Assembly (NCBI RefSeq): GCF_002163625.1
Contig: NZ_CP020892.1
Coordinates: 620,001-684,000 of the forward strand
Direction: 5' to 3'
Source of the DNA: Pseudomonas sp. M30-35
GTDB lineage: Bacteria > Pseudomonadota > Gammaproteobacteria > Pseudomonadales > Pseudomonadaceae
DNA: 64,000 nt
In this document: positions 9,503-18,726 of the stretch, piece after piece
Layout: the number at the start of each line of letters is the position of its first letter
Position numbering within the stretch: the stretch's first letter is position 1
Program-made: the position numbers and the translations under genes
Notes under the pieces: model-generated
What the model saw: only the letters and a program-made list of their open reading frames with translations
Told to the model about the DNA's origin: nothing
Database searches by the model: none

Positions 9503-11161
9503 ATGCGCGTTGCAGCCAACCTGTGGATAGCTGTTTGTTGCTGTGTTCTGTGGTCGAGTTGGTTAAATGTGGCGTCTGCTGCTGACACGGCAATGATTGC
9601 CGAGGGCGTGCCAGCAGAGTTGAAGATTGCTAATAGAAGCATTGTCGTATTGCGTGCAACGCTGCTCAGCGAAACACCTGAGCAACGTGTCAGCCGCGCG
9701 CGTGCGATTATTGATGAAGCACTGGATAGCAATGAAGCGTTAGAGGTCAGGGTTGAATCCGTGCTGAATAGCTACATCGTCCTGCTTGGTCAGCGACGAG
9801 CGTTTATTATTTCACCGGGAGATATCGACACCACGGACAGCTCCACGCGTAATACCGCCGAGATTGCCGCGGAAAAACTACGCCTCGTGGTTGCCGAAAC
9901 GCAGCAAACACGAAATGTGAACTTTATGCTCATGGCCGCAGGCTTCAGCCTCGTTGCCACACTGATCTATTTTATCTTGTTGCGTGGCGTGAGCTGGGTC
10001 CGGCGCAAACTGGTCAGCCAGTTGCCGCGACTCATGCAGCGCCATATCAGTACGCTTAAAGTCGGTCACACACCGCTGATTGATATCAAAAACATTTATT
10101 ACGTGGTCGACCGCCTGTTGTGGCTGTTGTATTGGGCGTTGGTGTTTTTGTTCAGCTATCAGTGGCTGGGCTTTGTGCTTTCGCGGTTCCCGTATACCCG
10201 GCCGTGGGGTGAGAGCCTTAATATTTACCTGCTGAACATGGCCGGTTACCTGCTTGAGGGTGTGATCAGTGCGCTGCCTGGGTTGGCGGTTGCTGTTGCC
10301 ATTTTCTTTATGGCACGCGGCATCATCGGGTTTACCCGTAGTTTGCTGATGCGCATGGCGCGTCCAGGTACTATCACTTGGCTGAGTGGAGAAACGCTGC
10401 AGCCAACGATGCGCCTGACATCTATCGCGATCTGGCTGTTTGCTTTAGCCATGGCTTATCCCTACTTGCCGGGCGCAGGCACTGATGCGTTCAAGGGCTT
10501 ATCGGTGTTGGTCGGTTTGATGATCTCCCTCGGCGCATCGAGCGTGGTGGGTCAAGCTGCAGCGGGGCTGATACTGACGTACTCGCGGACCTTGCGTCCG
10601 GGGGAGTTCGTCAACGTAGGCGGCCACGAAGGCACGGTTACCGAGTTGGGCATGTTCACCACAACCATCCGTACAGGCCTGGGTGAGGTGCTGACGATTC
10701 CTAATGCGATGATCACTGGCGGCGTGACCAAGAACTACTCGCGCACGGTCAATGGCAGTGGCTATGTGGTCGATACGGTGGTCACCATCGGCTATGACAC
10801 GCCGTGGCGCCAAGTCGAAGCCATGCTGCTTGAAGCGGCTAAGCGCACTGACGGGATCATCAACGAGCCTGCGCCGCAAGTGTTCCAGACTGCGCTCTCA
10901 GACTTCTATCCTGAGTATCGCCTGGTCGCACAGGCCATCCCCAGTGAGCCACGCCCTCGTGCGCAATTGCTCAGCGTGTTGCATGCCAATATTCAGGATG
11001 TCTTCAACGAGTACGGCGTAGCCATTATGTCGCCGCATTATTTAAGTGACCCGCAAGACGCCAAACTGGTCCCGCGCGAAAACTGGTATGCCGCGCCTGC
11101 GCAAAAGCCCAAAACGGCATTGGGTGAAGGCCGAGGGAGCGACAGTGCGGAGCCCGCGTAA
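9503..11161 (+). CDS. MscS-family mechanosensitive channel with signal peptide
   Basis: Inner-membrane channel thought to release solutes on osmotic downshock. I chose the ATG at 9503 because GGGGAG precedes it by seven bases and a signal peptide ending near ASA follows directly; upstream in-frame starts at 9452/9455 lack both. The protein has 552 residues. A periplasmic N-terminal region is followed by four or five membrane segments and then the MscS core with the pore helix LGASSVVGQAAAGLIL and the beta domain LRPGEFVNVGGHEGTV. A proline-rich cytosolic tail ends the protein. It appears monocistronic. Confidence 0.9.
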   Translation: MRVAANLWIAVCCCVLWSSWLNVASAADTAMIAEGVPAELKIANRSIVVLRATLLSETPEQRVSRARAIIDEALDSNEALEVRVESVLNSYIVLLGQRRAFIISPGDIDTTDSSTRNTAEIAAEKLRLVVAETQQTRNVNFMLMAAGFSLVATLIYFILLRGVSWVRRKLVSQLPRLMQRHISTLKVGHTPLIDIKNIYYVVDRLLWLLYWALVFLFSYQWLGFVLSRFPYTRPWGESLNIYLLNMAGYLLEGVISALPGLAVAVAIFFMARGIIGFTRSLLMRMARPGTITWLSGETLQPTMRLTSIAIWLFALAMAYPYLPGAGTDAFKGLSVLVGLMISLGASSVVGQAAAGLILTYSRTLRPGEFVNVGGHEGTVTELGMFTTTIRTGLGEVLTIPNAMITGGVTKNYSRTVNGSGYVVDTVVTIGYDTPWRQVEAMLLEAAKRTDGIINEPAPQVFQTALSDFYPEYRLVAQAIPSEPRPRAQLLSVLHANIQDVFNEYGVAIMSPHYLSDPQDAKLVPRENWYAAPAQKPKTALGEGRGSDSAEPA

Positions 11162-11272
11162 CGGCTTGGCAGTTTGCTTGGAAAAGTCGCATGGAGAAGG
11201 ACGAGGGCAAGCGACTTCAGTACCGTTGCCGGACGCCTAGCGATGCAGCTGCTGTGAAACGATCTGCGTAAT

Positions 11273-11308
11273 AAAAAGGGGGCAGAAATTAATCTGCCCC
11301 CTTTTTTT
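11273..11308. terminator. Bidirectional terminator between mscS-like and chemoreceptor genes
   Basis: Thirteen-base arms, AAAAGGGGGCAGA and TCTGCCCCCTTTT, with a short AT-rich loop, flanked by A and T runs on both sides. It serves the two convergent genes. Confidence 0.9.
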
Positions 11309-11354
11309 GCTGTTTTCGCAGCAGGGTTTGCCCGAGGTCTAAGCTGCTATAGCC

Positions 11355-13037
11355 TTAGATACGGAACTGACCAACCAGTGAGCCCAAACGATCACCAAGG
11401 CCTGCCAAGTTGCGTGCAGTGTGTGCGCCTTGCTGGGTTTCATCCGCCACGCTGTCGACTGCCACAGCAATCTTGTGCACGCTACGGTTGATCTCTTCAG
11501 CCACTGCGGTTTGCTCTTCTGCTGCGCTGGCGATCTGCGCGTTCATCGCATTGATGGTGCCGATCAGCTGCGCAATCGCGTCGAGCGAAGTACCCGCGTG
11601 GTTGGCTTGCTCGCGGGTTACATCACCGGCATCGCTGGAGCGCTGCATCGAGGTGACCGCAGCTTGCGTACCCTTCTGCAAGCGATCGATCATGCCTTGA
11701 ATCTCTTGGGTGCTCTGCTGAGTGCGACTGGCCAGTGCACGGACTTCATCGGCGACGACGGCAAATCCGCGACCGGCTTCACCAGCACGTGCGGCTTCGA
11801 TAGCGGCGTTGAGGGCGAGCAAGTTGGTCTGTTCAGCGATTGAGCGGATCACATCCAGTACGCCGACAATCGAGGTCACATCCTTTTGCAGGGTATCAAG
11901 CGATACACCGCTGTCACGAATATCCTGCACCAGAGTGTGAATACGCTCGATACTGCCATCGACCACTTTTTTCGCGGCCTGGCCTTCGGTGTCAGTCTTC
12001 TGCGCAGCCTCTGCTGCACCTTGAGCGCTTTGTGCAACTTCTTGCGCTGCTGCCGACATCTCGTTGATCGCGGTGGCAACCTGATCGGTCTCGTGGCGCT
12101 GGCGCTCCATGGCATCTTCCGAGCGCTGGGCTTGTGCCGATACCTGGCCGACCAGCTCGGTCAGTTGGCCCGTCACGTCAACCATCTGGCTAACCATGCC
12201 ATGAATCTTCTCGACAAAGCGGTTGAACGAACCGGCCAGTTGGCCCAGCTCGTCGTCGCCATTAATGGGCAGGCGACGGGTTAGGTCACCTTCACCGGCG
12301 GCGATGTCATCGAGGTTGTCCTTGATCTGCTGCAGAGGGCGCAGGAAGGTGTTGCTCAACACCACACCGGCAATGCCGAACACGACCAACAACACAATCG
12401 CGATCACCACGATGCTGCTGATGATGGTGCTGATGCGCTGATCAATTGCAACCTGCACCTTGGCGATTTGCGCCTCGACACCGTCCAGATTAATTGCCGT
12501 GCCCAGCGCCATGTCCCACTTTGGCAGGTAATAGCTGTAAGCCATTTTCGGCACCATCACTGAGTCATCAGTCGGCAATGGCGAGCTGTAATTCACGTAG
12601 TAGGTATTGTCCTTGGCGACCCTCACCAATTCGCGATTGATGTACACGCCGTTGGAGTCGCGTCGGTCGTTCAGATTCTTGCCGACATCCACTGGGCTGT
12701 CACCCCGAAACAGGCGAACCACATTGGAGTCATGGCCGAAGAAGTAGCCGTCTTTGCCGTACTTGATCTTCGACAGAATGGCGATGGCCTGCTCACGGCT
12801 AGCCATATCGCCCGGCGCTGCGTTGTCATACAGCGTCTGCACCGAACCCAGTGCGATTTGCGAGTAATGCTGCAGTTCCTTGCGGCTTTCCTGTAGCAGG
12901 CGCTCGCGCGTTTCCTTGAGCTCTTCGGTGGCCAGGTTTTGCAACACCCAGCCGGCCGCGCCACTAATGACCAAGGCAAAGAGCAGTACAGGTATCAGTG
13001 CGAGCAGCACCACTTTGGTTTTCAGTTTAAGCAACAT
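11355..13037 (-). CDS. Methyl-accepting chemotaxis protein with single Cache domain
   Basis: Transmembrane chemoreceptor of 560 residues. GAGGA before the ATG at 13037 decides the start; the upstream in-frame extension has no ribosome site. The order is: membrane helix 1 (about 9-29), periplasmic Cache domain with the sCache_2-type [11 protein letters not shown] motif, membrane helix 2 (about 190-215), HAMP, then the methylation and signalling coiled coil with the conserved hairpin tip [18 protein letters not shown]. No C-terminal CheR-docking pentapeptide is present. sCache_2 receptors often sense short carboxylates; the actual ligand is not readable. Confidence 0.93.
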   Translation of the reverse strand: MLLKLKTKVVLLALIPVLLFALVISGAAGWVLQNLATEELKETRERLLQESRKELQHYSQIALGSVQTLYDNAAPGDMASREQAIAILSKIKYGKDGYFFGHDSNVVRLFRGDSPVDVGKNLNDRRDSNGVYINRELVRVAKDNTYYVNYSSPLPTDDSVMVPKMAYSYYLPKWDMALGTAINLDGVEAQIAKVQVAIDQRISTIISSIVVIAIVLLVVFGIAGVVLSNTFLRPLQQIKDNLDDIAAGEGDLTRRLPINGDDELGQLAGSFNRFVEKIHGMVSQMVDVTGQLTELVGQVSAQAQRSEDAMERQRHETDQVATAINEMSAAAQEVAQSAQGAAEAAQKTDTEGQAAKKVVDGSIERIHTLVQDIRDSGVSLDTLQKDVTSIVGVLDVIRSIAEQTNLLALNAAIEAARAGEAGRGFAVVADEVRALASRTQQSTQEIQGMIDRLQKGTQAAVTSMQRSSDAGDVTREQANHAGTSLDAIAQLIGTINAMNAQIASAAEEQTAVAEEINRSVHKIAVAVDSVADETQQGAHTARNLAGLGDRLGSLVGQFRI

Positions 13038-13305
13038 TAGGCAAATCCTCGTACAGCGCCAAAGGCAGATTACTAGCGCGTCGGATACCTTATCGGTCGC
13101 TTGGCTGAAAAATTGAATGGGAATTGTTGTGCCGCGATGAACAGTCATCTTCAGGCCCGGCTGAGTGGACTGTCTTCATACCAAGGTGCGTCATCTGTTT
13201 GTAACGTTATCGACATAAGTTGGCAGGCGGACTGCTGTGGGTGATGGGTTTCGACGTCATTATTTGTCTTCTTTGTCGGACTTAATGATCGAATAGGAAT
13301 TTACT

Positions 13306-14295
13306 ATGACGGCCGGTGACACCCGCAGAAAAGTGATAATCAGGTCTGATGACATGAAAGCTGATGACTTCATGCAGCTGTCCTCAATGATGTTTGGCAC
13401 CGTCTATGCCAACTTACCCCGTTTGGACAAGCGCATTAATATCGCTGGCGTATATGGCCGCTATGACGGGGTTAGTTTTCGCCATATGATTTACCGCGGA
13501 AACTTTACGATCGAGCTGCCGCCGGTTAACGATGAAATAACTTTTGTGCTGCCCATCGCAGGCAAGATCATGTTCAACCAGGCCAGCGATATGGTCGGTG
13601 TTCCCAGTGTTGGCATTGCCATGGACAAAGCTGATCTGCGCTCAACACGGTTTATCGACAGCCATGAACAATATGGTTTTTCCATTCGCCGGGGGCTATT
13701 TGCCGAGCGGCTTTCTACGCTCTTGGGTAAACCCATTTTAAACAGTGTCAGGTTTCATCCGATGGTGGATTTAAACCTGCCTGCATTTGCGGGCGTCAGG
13801 TCATTGCTGGAGTTTGCTACTGGCGCTGATGCTGACGCTTTGATCAACTCCAGTGCCCTGATGCCGATGCGTATTCAAGAGATGTTGGTGGATGCTGTGC
13901 TGGAGAGCTGGCCACACAATTACACTGACTTGCTGCAACGCAAGGGGCCGCTTATAGCGCCGCGTCACGTGAAGTTGGCTGTTGAGTTTATTCAGGAGCA
14001 CCCAGAAGCGTCGGTCAGCGGCACTCAACTGGCTGAGCTGACCAATGTCAGCTTGCGCGCCTTGCAAGATGGGTTTCGCCGTTTTATGGGCACTTCAATT
14101 GCGGCCTACCAGAGACAAGTACGCTTGGAACGAGCCCATAGCGCTATTGTTCAGGACCCTTCGCGCTCCATCGCTGAGATTGCCCTGTGTTTGGGCTTTA
14201 CCAATGTGGGGCGTTTTAGTCAGTACTTTCAGAGTGCCTTTGGGCAAAGCCCGCTGGATGTAAAGAACGGTCTGCGCAGGCGTATTTGCACATAG
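13306..14295 (+). CDS. AraC-family transcriptional regulator
   Basis: Regulator of 329 residues. The N-terminal ~200 residues fit the AraC-binding-like domain 2 found in many Pseudomonas regulators. The C-terminal ~100 residues contain both helix-turn-helix units, with the second seen in SIAEIALCLGFTNVGRFSQYF. AGGAA lies before the ATG; a further in-frame ATG at residue 17 (DDMKADDF) is an alternative start. It is divergent from the chemoreceptor and convergent with the phosphatase autotransporter, either of which could be a target. Confidence 0.88.
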   Translation: MTAGDTRRKVIIRSDDMKADDFMQLSSMMFGTVYANLPRLDKRINIAGVYGRYDGVSFRHMIYRGNFTIELPPVNDEITFVLPIAGKIMFNQASDMVGVPSVGIAMDKADLRSTRFIDSHEQYGFSIRRGLFAERLSTLLGKPILNSVRFHPMVDLNLPAFAGVRSLLEFATGADADALINSSALMPMRIQEMLVDAVLESWPHNYTDLLQRKGPLIAPRHVKLAVEFIQEHPEASVSGTQLAELTNVSLRALQDGFRRFMGTSIAAYQRQVRLERAHSAIVQDPSRSIAEIALCLGFTNVGRFSQYFQSAFGQSPLDVKNGLRRRICT

Positions 14296-14298
14296 GTT

Positions 14299-14339
14299 CG
14301 CCGCACCCCCAGCTTCTATTCGAGACTGGGTGTGCGGCG
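14299..14339. terminator. Hairpin between convergent araC and autotransporter genes
   Basis: Fourteen-base arms with one mismatch (CGCCGCAC-C-CCCAG against CTGGG-T-GTGCGGCG) around a 13-base loop. There is no T tract on either side, so termination may be weak or factor-assisted. Confidence 0.5.
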
Positions 14340-14349
14340 TGATAGCGGT

Positions 14350-16263
14350 TTAGAAGGCAATGCTCGCGTTGATCTGACCACTCAGACCACTGCTTTCATC
14401 GCCAGAAAGCACATTAAAGTCGGCACCCAGCGTCAGGGCCTGGTGCGATGCGCTGATGTTCAACCCTGCTTTGATCATGTTGTCTGAGTCGAAAGCCGAA
14501 TCCTGATCAATGCCCAGCCCTAATACGCTGGCCGAGCTTTTAACCTTCGGGTCATTGAGCATGTGTTCATAGCCCAGCTGCAAGCCGGGCGTCACGCGCC
14601 AATCAGCAACCAAGCGCGACTCGAAGCCAAGTTTTACCCCGGCTACCACGCTGTTTAGGCTCCGGTTGGTGCTGTCTACGTCCAGCGCCAGTTCACTGCC
14701 TTTTTCCTTGAAACCATCGAGTTGCACATAGCTGGTGCGCAAGCCAATTTCAGGCTCAATGAGCAGAGACCCACGTGTCATGCGATAACCCAAGCTGCCT
14801 TTGGCTCCATAGAAGCTGCCATGGGTGTCACCCTTTGCCGTTCCGAGGCCGCCAGTCAGATCGCGCTTGCTGCTGTAGTCGATGTAACCCGCATTAACTT
14901 GAACGCTCAGATAGGCACCGCTTTCGAGGCTGTCGAAGGCATAGCGACTGCCCGCGCTGATAAAGGTTGAATCGGTGTTTACATCGCCACCGGCACTGCC
15001 AATGCTGCCCTTGTTGTAGCCAAAGGCGACGTTAGCGCTGGTGCGCTCATTGAAGCGATGAACGCCACCGACCACCGCGCCTTTGGTGTGTTCGTTACTG
15101 CTGGCGGTGCTGCGGGAGCCGTCAGTGCCAAGGTAACCAGCTAAGCCCGTCATCCACAGCGAGGATTCTCCAGCTTTGAGATTGACTCCTGCTGCATAGG
15201 GGCTCAATGCATCCTCGATTAGCGATGCCTGGCGGAGCAAATAGGCACTGGCATCGGCATGTACCTGACCACCGACCTGGGATTCCAGACCGCCTAAGCT
15301 GCCAGCATCAATAGCCGATTGCAGGTAAAAGTTATAGGCGCTATAGGTGCCCGCAAGGCTGGTGTCCTGCAAGGCATTGAGCAAGGAGGCACCAGCTGCA
15401 TCGTTGCCGCTGAAATACTGTTGACCCGGTAGCGTGGCATAACGAACCATCTTGCCACGCAGCACATAAATGGTTTCCTGATCTAAACCAAGGCCTTCTT
15501 TGAGGTAGTTATCCATGCTGCCATAAGTGGCCTCAACCTGGTCTAGACCCGCTTGCAGAAAGCTTGCCTGTACGCCCAGAAGCGGCTCATAGGCGGCAGC
15601 CATGTCCGGAGAAATGGCGTTCAACTGATCCAAGGTCGCCGCCACGCGTTCAGCGGTGTAGGCGTTGGTCGACAGGTAATCGGCCATAATCGTTTCTTCA
15701 TCAACCCCGGCCAGGCTTTGCAGCACCGCGGCTGTCCAGCCGGTGCGATCTTTACCCGCTGTGCAGTGAAATACCGCTGCGTCCTCGCTGCTGGCTAATG
15801 CGCGCATCAGGTTGCCAAACTCTGAGCGCACATTTGGGTCGGTGACGAACTCACGTTCCCCTGCCTCCATCATCGCAATGCTTTGGTCCGCAGAGGTGAA
15901 GTTGATGTTGGTAAAGGCTTGGCCGGTAACATCGAAGGTGGTGTAGCTGGCGCCATCAGGAAGAAGGTCCGGAGCCGATGCAATCTCTTCGGGCGTGCGC
16001 AGGTCGAAAACGTTACTGATGTTCAAGGTATCAAGAGTCGCAAGATCTTTAGGCGAAACCGTCAGTTGGTTTGAACGATAAAACACGCCACCACGCATGA
16101 CCCCATTGTTGCTCGTGGTGTACGCCGTGGTATTGCCTGCGACATCGCGGAAGTTATCCGCGCTTGCCAGTCGTGGGGTATCGAGTGTGTTTGTGCTGGC
16201 AGCCTGTGCACTGGAAATGGACAAACTAAGAACGGACAGGGAAAACAGAATGCGGTGAAACAC
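14350..16263 (-). CDS. Autotransporter with tyrosine-protein phosphatase passenger
   Basis: Secreted protein of 637 residues in three parts. A signal peptide ends at AQA (about residue 21). A Y_phosphatase3-type domain (about 30-290) contains the catalytic loop HCTAGKDRTG at 166-175 with nucleophile Cys167 and Arg173; YRSNQL and FDLRT further upstream are also family features. A C-terminal ~270-residue autotransporter beta-barrel ends in Phe (INASIAF), as outer-membrane proteins do. The barrel would place the phosphatase on the cell surface or outside. Related proteins exist in Pseudomonas annotations, but the substrate is unknown. No partner gene is adjacent. Confidence 0.9.
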   Translation of the reverse strand: MFHRILFSLSVLSLSISSAQAASTNTLDTPRLASADNFRDVAGNTTAYTTSNNGVMRGGVFYRSNQLTVSPKDLATLDTLNISNVFDLRTPEEIASAPDLLPDGASYTTFDVTGQAFTNINFTSADQSIAMMEAGEREFVTDPNVRSEFGNLMRALASSEDAAVFHCTAGKDRTGWTAAVLQSLAGVDEETIMADYLSTNAYTAERVAATLDQLNAISPDMAAAYEPLLGVQASFLQAGLDQVEATYGSMDNYLKEGLGLDQETIYVLRGKMVRYATLPGQQYFSGNDAAGASLLNALQDTSLAGTYSAYNFYLQSAIDAGSLGGLESQVGGQVHADASAYLLRQASLIEDALSPYAAGVNLKAGESSLWMTGLAGYLGTDGSRSTASSNEHTKGAVVGGVHRFNERTSANVAFGYNKGSIGSAGGDVNTDSTFISAGSRYAFDSLESGAYLSVQVNAGYIDYSSKRDLTGGLGTAKGDTHGSFYGAKGSLGYRMTRGSLLIEPEIGLRTSYVQLDGFKEKGSELALDVDSTNRSLNSVVAGVKLGFESRLVADWRVTPGLQLGYEHMLNDPKVKSSASVLGLGIDQDSAFDSDNMIKAGLNISASHQALTLGADFNVLSGDESSGLSGQINASIAF

Positions 16264-16410
16264 TGAGTAGCCTCCTAGGGCATTGGCTTGTCCGGCCTAC
16301 TATCGGTACTCAGTTGTTAACCTATGTTACAGAAATTGTTCCGCGCAAAATGGCTGCGCGATCTGTCCTTTTGTTGCGCAAACTGTCTGTTGAGCAGCAT
16401 GCTCAGACGT

Positions 16411-16461
16411 GGACAGATTTATTCCGCGCGTGCCATTTGCAGCGCGTTAATAAATCTGTCC
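16411..16461. repeat. 13-bp perfect inverted repeat, REP/transposon-like
   Basis: Arms GGACAGATTTATT (16411-16423) and AATAAATCTGTCC (16449-16461), with an inner CGCGC/GCGCG stem. The octamer ATCTGTCC occurs again at 16361-16368. Sequences of this type commonly flank REP-associated tyrosine transposase genes in gammaproteobacteria; no such gene is present here. Confidence 0.7.
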
Positions 16462-16473
16462 CTTGGTGGTTGC

Positions 16474-16794
16474 TTAGACGAATGTCTGTTTGGCGGCGCC
16501 ACGCGGCAAGCGATTGCGACCTGGGATTTGCTCTAGCTTCTGACGCCAGGCACTACGAACACTGTGGCTCGTTTTAGGCGTTGCGGTTACGGGTGCAGCC
16601 TTCGCGGCTTTGGCCGCAGCGCGCAATTCGGCAAGGCTCGGTGAGCGATTGACAACGGCTGGCGCTGCTTCTTTCTCGATGGTGCGCAAGCAAAGCTTGC
16701 ATGAAACCTGCGCCTTTTCCTCAGTGCTGCTAAGGCTTGCGCCAGTACGACCGCAAGCAACGGCATCAGGGGAGGGCGAGTAGTGAATAGCCAA
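16474..16794 (-). CDS. Hypothetical protein with HxnCxnCxxC cluster
   Basis: Small basic protein of 106 residues, not assigned a function. The first 40 residues contain His4, Cys14, Cys32 and Cys35 (KLC in a CxxC arrangement), a plausible zinc site. The rest is alanine- and lysine-rich and probably flexible. A similar N-terminal pattern is familiar from small Pseudomonas hypothetical proteins. GGAG is 14 bases from the ATG, which is far. It sits at the left edge of the accessory region and is followed by the inverted repeat at 16411-16461. Confidence 0.55.
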   Translation of the reverse strand: MAIHYSPSPDAVACGRTGASLSSTEEKAQVSCKLCLRTIEKEAAPAVVNRSPSLAELRAAAKAAKAAPVTATPKTSHSVRSAWRQKLEQIPGRNRLPRGAAKQTFV

Positions 16795-17006
16795 GTGTAC
16801 ATCTCCAGCTTTTTAACAAAGCCGGCGATTTTACCTATCAACCACCACCTCTGTCCTTGGAAATCACACCATAAGTGCAACGACGCTTGCGTTGGATCAA
16901 TGGGGGCCCAAGCTTGGCCTGCGTCAGTCCTGACATATCTAATCGCCGCGTAGCGTCGGTTCTTAGGTTTGAGTAGCCAATTCGCTTTGATTTTTCGATA
17001 AGTTAG

Positions 17007-17042
17007 GTATACGTTACATTTAATATCATTTGTTACGTATAC
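17007..17042. promoter_or_regulatory. Probable HipB operator of first hipBA module
   Basis: Imperfect inverted repeat: GTATACGTTAC at 17007-17017 and GTTACGTATAC at 17032-17042, one mismatch over 11 bases. It ends five bases before the hipB ATG, a position suited to autorepression by the HTH protein. Confidence 0.6.
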
Positions 17043-17047
17043 AGAAC

Positions 17048-17299
17048 ATGGATCACTCCCTTATCACACAGCGACTTGGCGAGCAGATTCGGCAGCGCCG
17101 CCTCAATCGCGGTCACACTCAGGCCGTGCTTGCTTCTTTAGCCAATATCACCCGGCAAAAGGTCATCGCCATTGAAAAGGGTGACCTCTCTGTTGGGATG
17201 CTGGCCTATGCGCGAGTGCTGGCAGCCCTGGACTGTGAGCTCAGCGTGGTACCAGCGGCCATGCCCACGCTGGATGAAATCCACGGAGTATTCGACTGA
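17048..17299 (+). CDS. hipB: HipB-type XRE-family antitoxin/repressor
   Basis: DNA-binding antitoxin of 83 residues. The helix-turn-helix occupies about residues 8-65 (GHTQAVLASLANITRQKVIAIE). I take the ATG at 17048; an in-frame TTG at 17030 lies inside the operator repeat and is less likely. The stop overlaps the hipA start by one base (TGATG), so the pair is translationally coupled. HipB proteins bind and restrain HipA and repress their own operon (family knowledge). Confidence 0.85.
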   Translation: MDHSLITQRLGEQIRQRRLNRGHTQAVLASLANITRQKVIAIEKGDLSVGMLAYARVLAALDCELSVVPAAMPTLDEIHGVFD

Positions 17300-18495
17300 T
17301 GAGGACCGTGCTGCAGGTTGCGACGCCGCAAGGCGACAGCGGAAAAATTGTTACCAGCGCCAGCGACTATTTGTTCCGTTACCACGAAGACGCCATTGCG
17401 CAAACAGCGATAAGTTTGCTAATGCCGATGCGCCTGGATGAATACCGCCACCGGGAACTGCATCCGATCTTCCAAATGAACCTGCCCGAAGGCTACGTTT
17501 TGGAGCAGTTGCGCAACCGCTTGGCCAAGGTTGCGAAGGTTGACCCGGTGTTTCTGCTGGCTTTGTCTGGCAGTAGTTCGCCTATTGGGCGGGTGACGGT
17601 TAGCTCGCCAGAGATCGATGCGTTGTTGCGGCGGCAACAGTTCCCCGGAGAGAAGCTGGAAGAAATCCTCGCGTGGGACGGCGCTGAAGATATTTTTGCC
17701 AACCTAGTGGATCGCTACATCCTGCGCGCCGGTATATCGGGCGTGCAGCCCAAAGTGTTGGTGCCTGAGTACCAGGACTCCGCGCCGCAGCGTTTCACCT
17801 CTAAAACCTCTGACCTGATCATTAAGAGCGGCCGAGATGAGTTTCCGGGGGTGGCGATCAATGAGTTCCTTTGCATGTCAGTGGCCAAGGAAGCGGGGAT
17901 TGCGGTGCCGGAGTTCTATCTCTCCGACAACGCCAAGCTCTTTGTCATGCGCCGCTTTGACCGGGATGCGCAGCTCAATCCAATCGGCTTTGAAGACATG
18001 GCGGCATTGATGGGCTTGGGAGCAGAACAGAAGTACAGCAAAAGCTATTCAGCCATCGCCAAGGCCATCCGTCTGTTCTGCCCGGCCGATCAGGTTCAGA
18101 GTTCGTTGGCACAATTATTTGCCATCGTGAGCTTGAGTTGTATCGTCGGTAACGGCGACGCCCACCTGAAGAACTTCGGGCTGCTTTATTCCGATCCTAT
18201 CCAGCGCGATGCGCGGCTGGCACCTGCCTACGATATCGTCAACACCACGGCCTACATTCCAGAAGACGTATTAGCGCTGGAGCTTGTTGGCAATAAGTCA
18301 CTGTTTGCGTCTCGCCAAGGGCTGTTGGATTTCGCTCAGGTCTGTAATGTGGCGCGGCCAGAGGAAGTGATTCGCGGGCAGTTGAGCGCGCTGGAGCTGG
18401 TGCTGGCCCGTTCGACCGAGTTATGCGAACGGGCACTGCATGTCGTCGCGGCGATCAGGCAGAGTGCTGCACCGTTTATGCAGACGTTTGACTAA
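17299..18495 (+). CDS. hipA: HipA-family serine/threonine kinase toxin
   Basis: Toxin kinase of 398 residues. In E. coli, HipA phosphorylates glutamyl-tRNA synthetase and induces dormancy; the target here is unknown. It has an N-subdomain with IGRVT at about 96-100, the glycine-rich loop SGVQPK at 147-152, a candidate ATP lysine at 176, the catalytic NGDAHLKN at 285-292 and the metal-binding YDIVN aspartate at 312. All key kinase residues appear intact, so the toxin is probably active. It is coupled to hipB and stands alone otherwise. Confidence 0.88.
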   Translation: MRTVLQVATPQGDSGKIVTSASDYLFRYHEDAIAQTAISLLMPMRLDEYRHRELHPIFQMNLPEGYVLEQLRNRLAKVAKVDPVFLLALSGSSSPIGRVTVSSPEIDALLRRQQFPGEKLEEILAWDGAEDIFANLVDRYILRAGISGVQPKVLVPEYQDSAPQRFTSKTSDLIIKSGRDEFPGVAINEFLCMSVAKEAGIAVPEFYLSDNAKLFVMRRFDRDAQLNPIGFEDMAALMGLGAEQKYSKSYSAIAKAIRLFCPADQVQSSLAQLFAIVSLSCIVGNGDAHLKNFGLLYSDPIQRDARLAPAYDIVNTTAYIPEDVLALELVGNKSLFASRQGLLDFAQVCNVARPEEVIRGQLSALELVLARSTELCERALHVVAAIRQSAAPFMQTFD

Positions 18496-18659
18496 GGATG
18501 TATGAAAAGGTCCTGCTACGAAACACACAGCCCAGTAACCATGAGGCTTGCAGGCCTGTAGTTCGGTAAAGCGGCCTTTTTCAGCGTACCCCTATACATT
18601 AATATTTGAAGTTGCGCCGGAGTAAACAGAGAGGGCAAGGCCTCGGTGTATTTTCTGTA

Positions 18660-18726
18660 AAACGTGGTCTGACCCCTATTTATTTAAACGTGGTCTGACC
18701 CCTATTTATTGCGACCCCTATTTATT
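18660..18726. repeat. Tandem GTGGTCTGACCCC repeat, transposon-associated type
   Basis: Two 25-base copies of AAACGTGGTCTGACCCC plus CTATTTATT start at 18660 and 18686. A shortened third copy (GCGACCCCTATTTATT) lies at 18711-18726. This sequence type is familiar around IS200-like or REP-associated transposases. The third copy runs into the predicted toxin reading frame. Confidence 0.75.
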
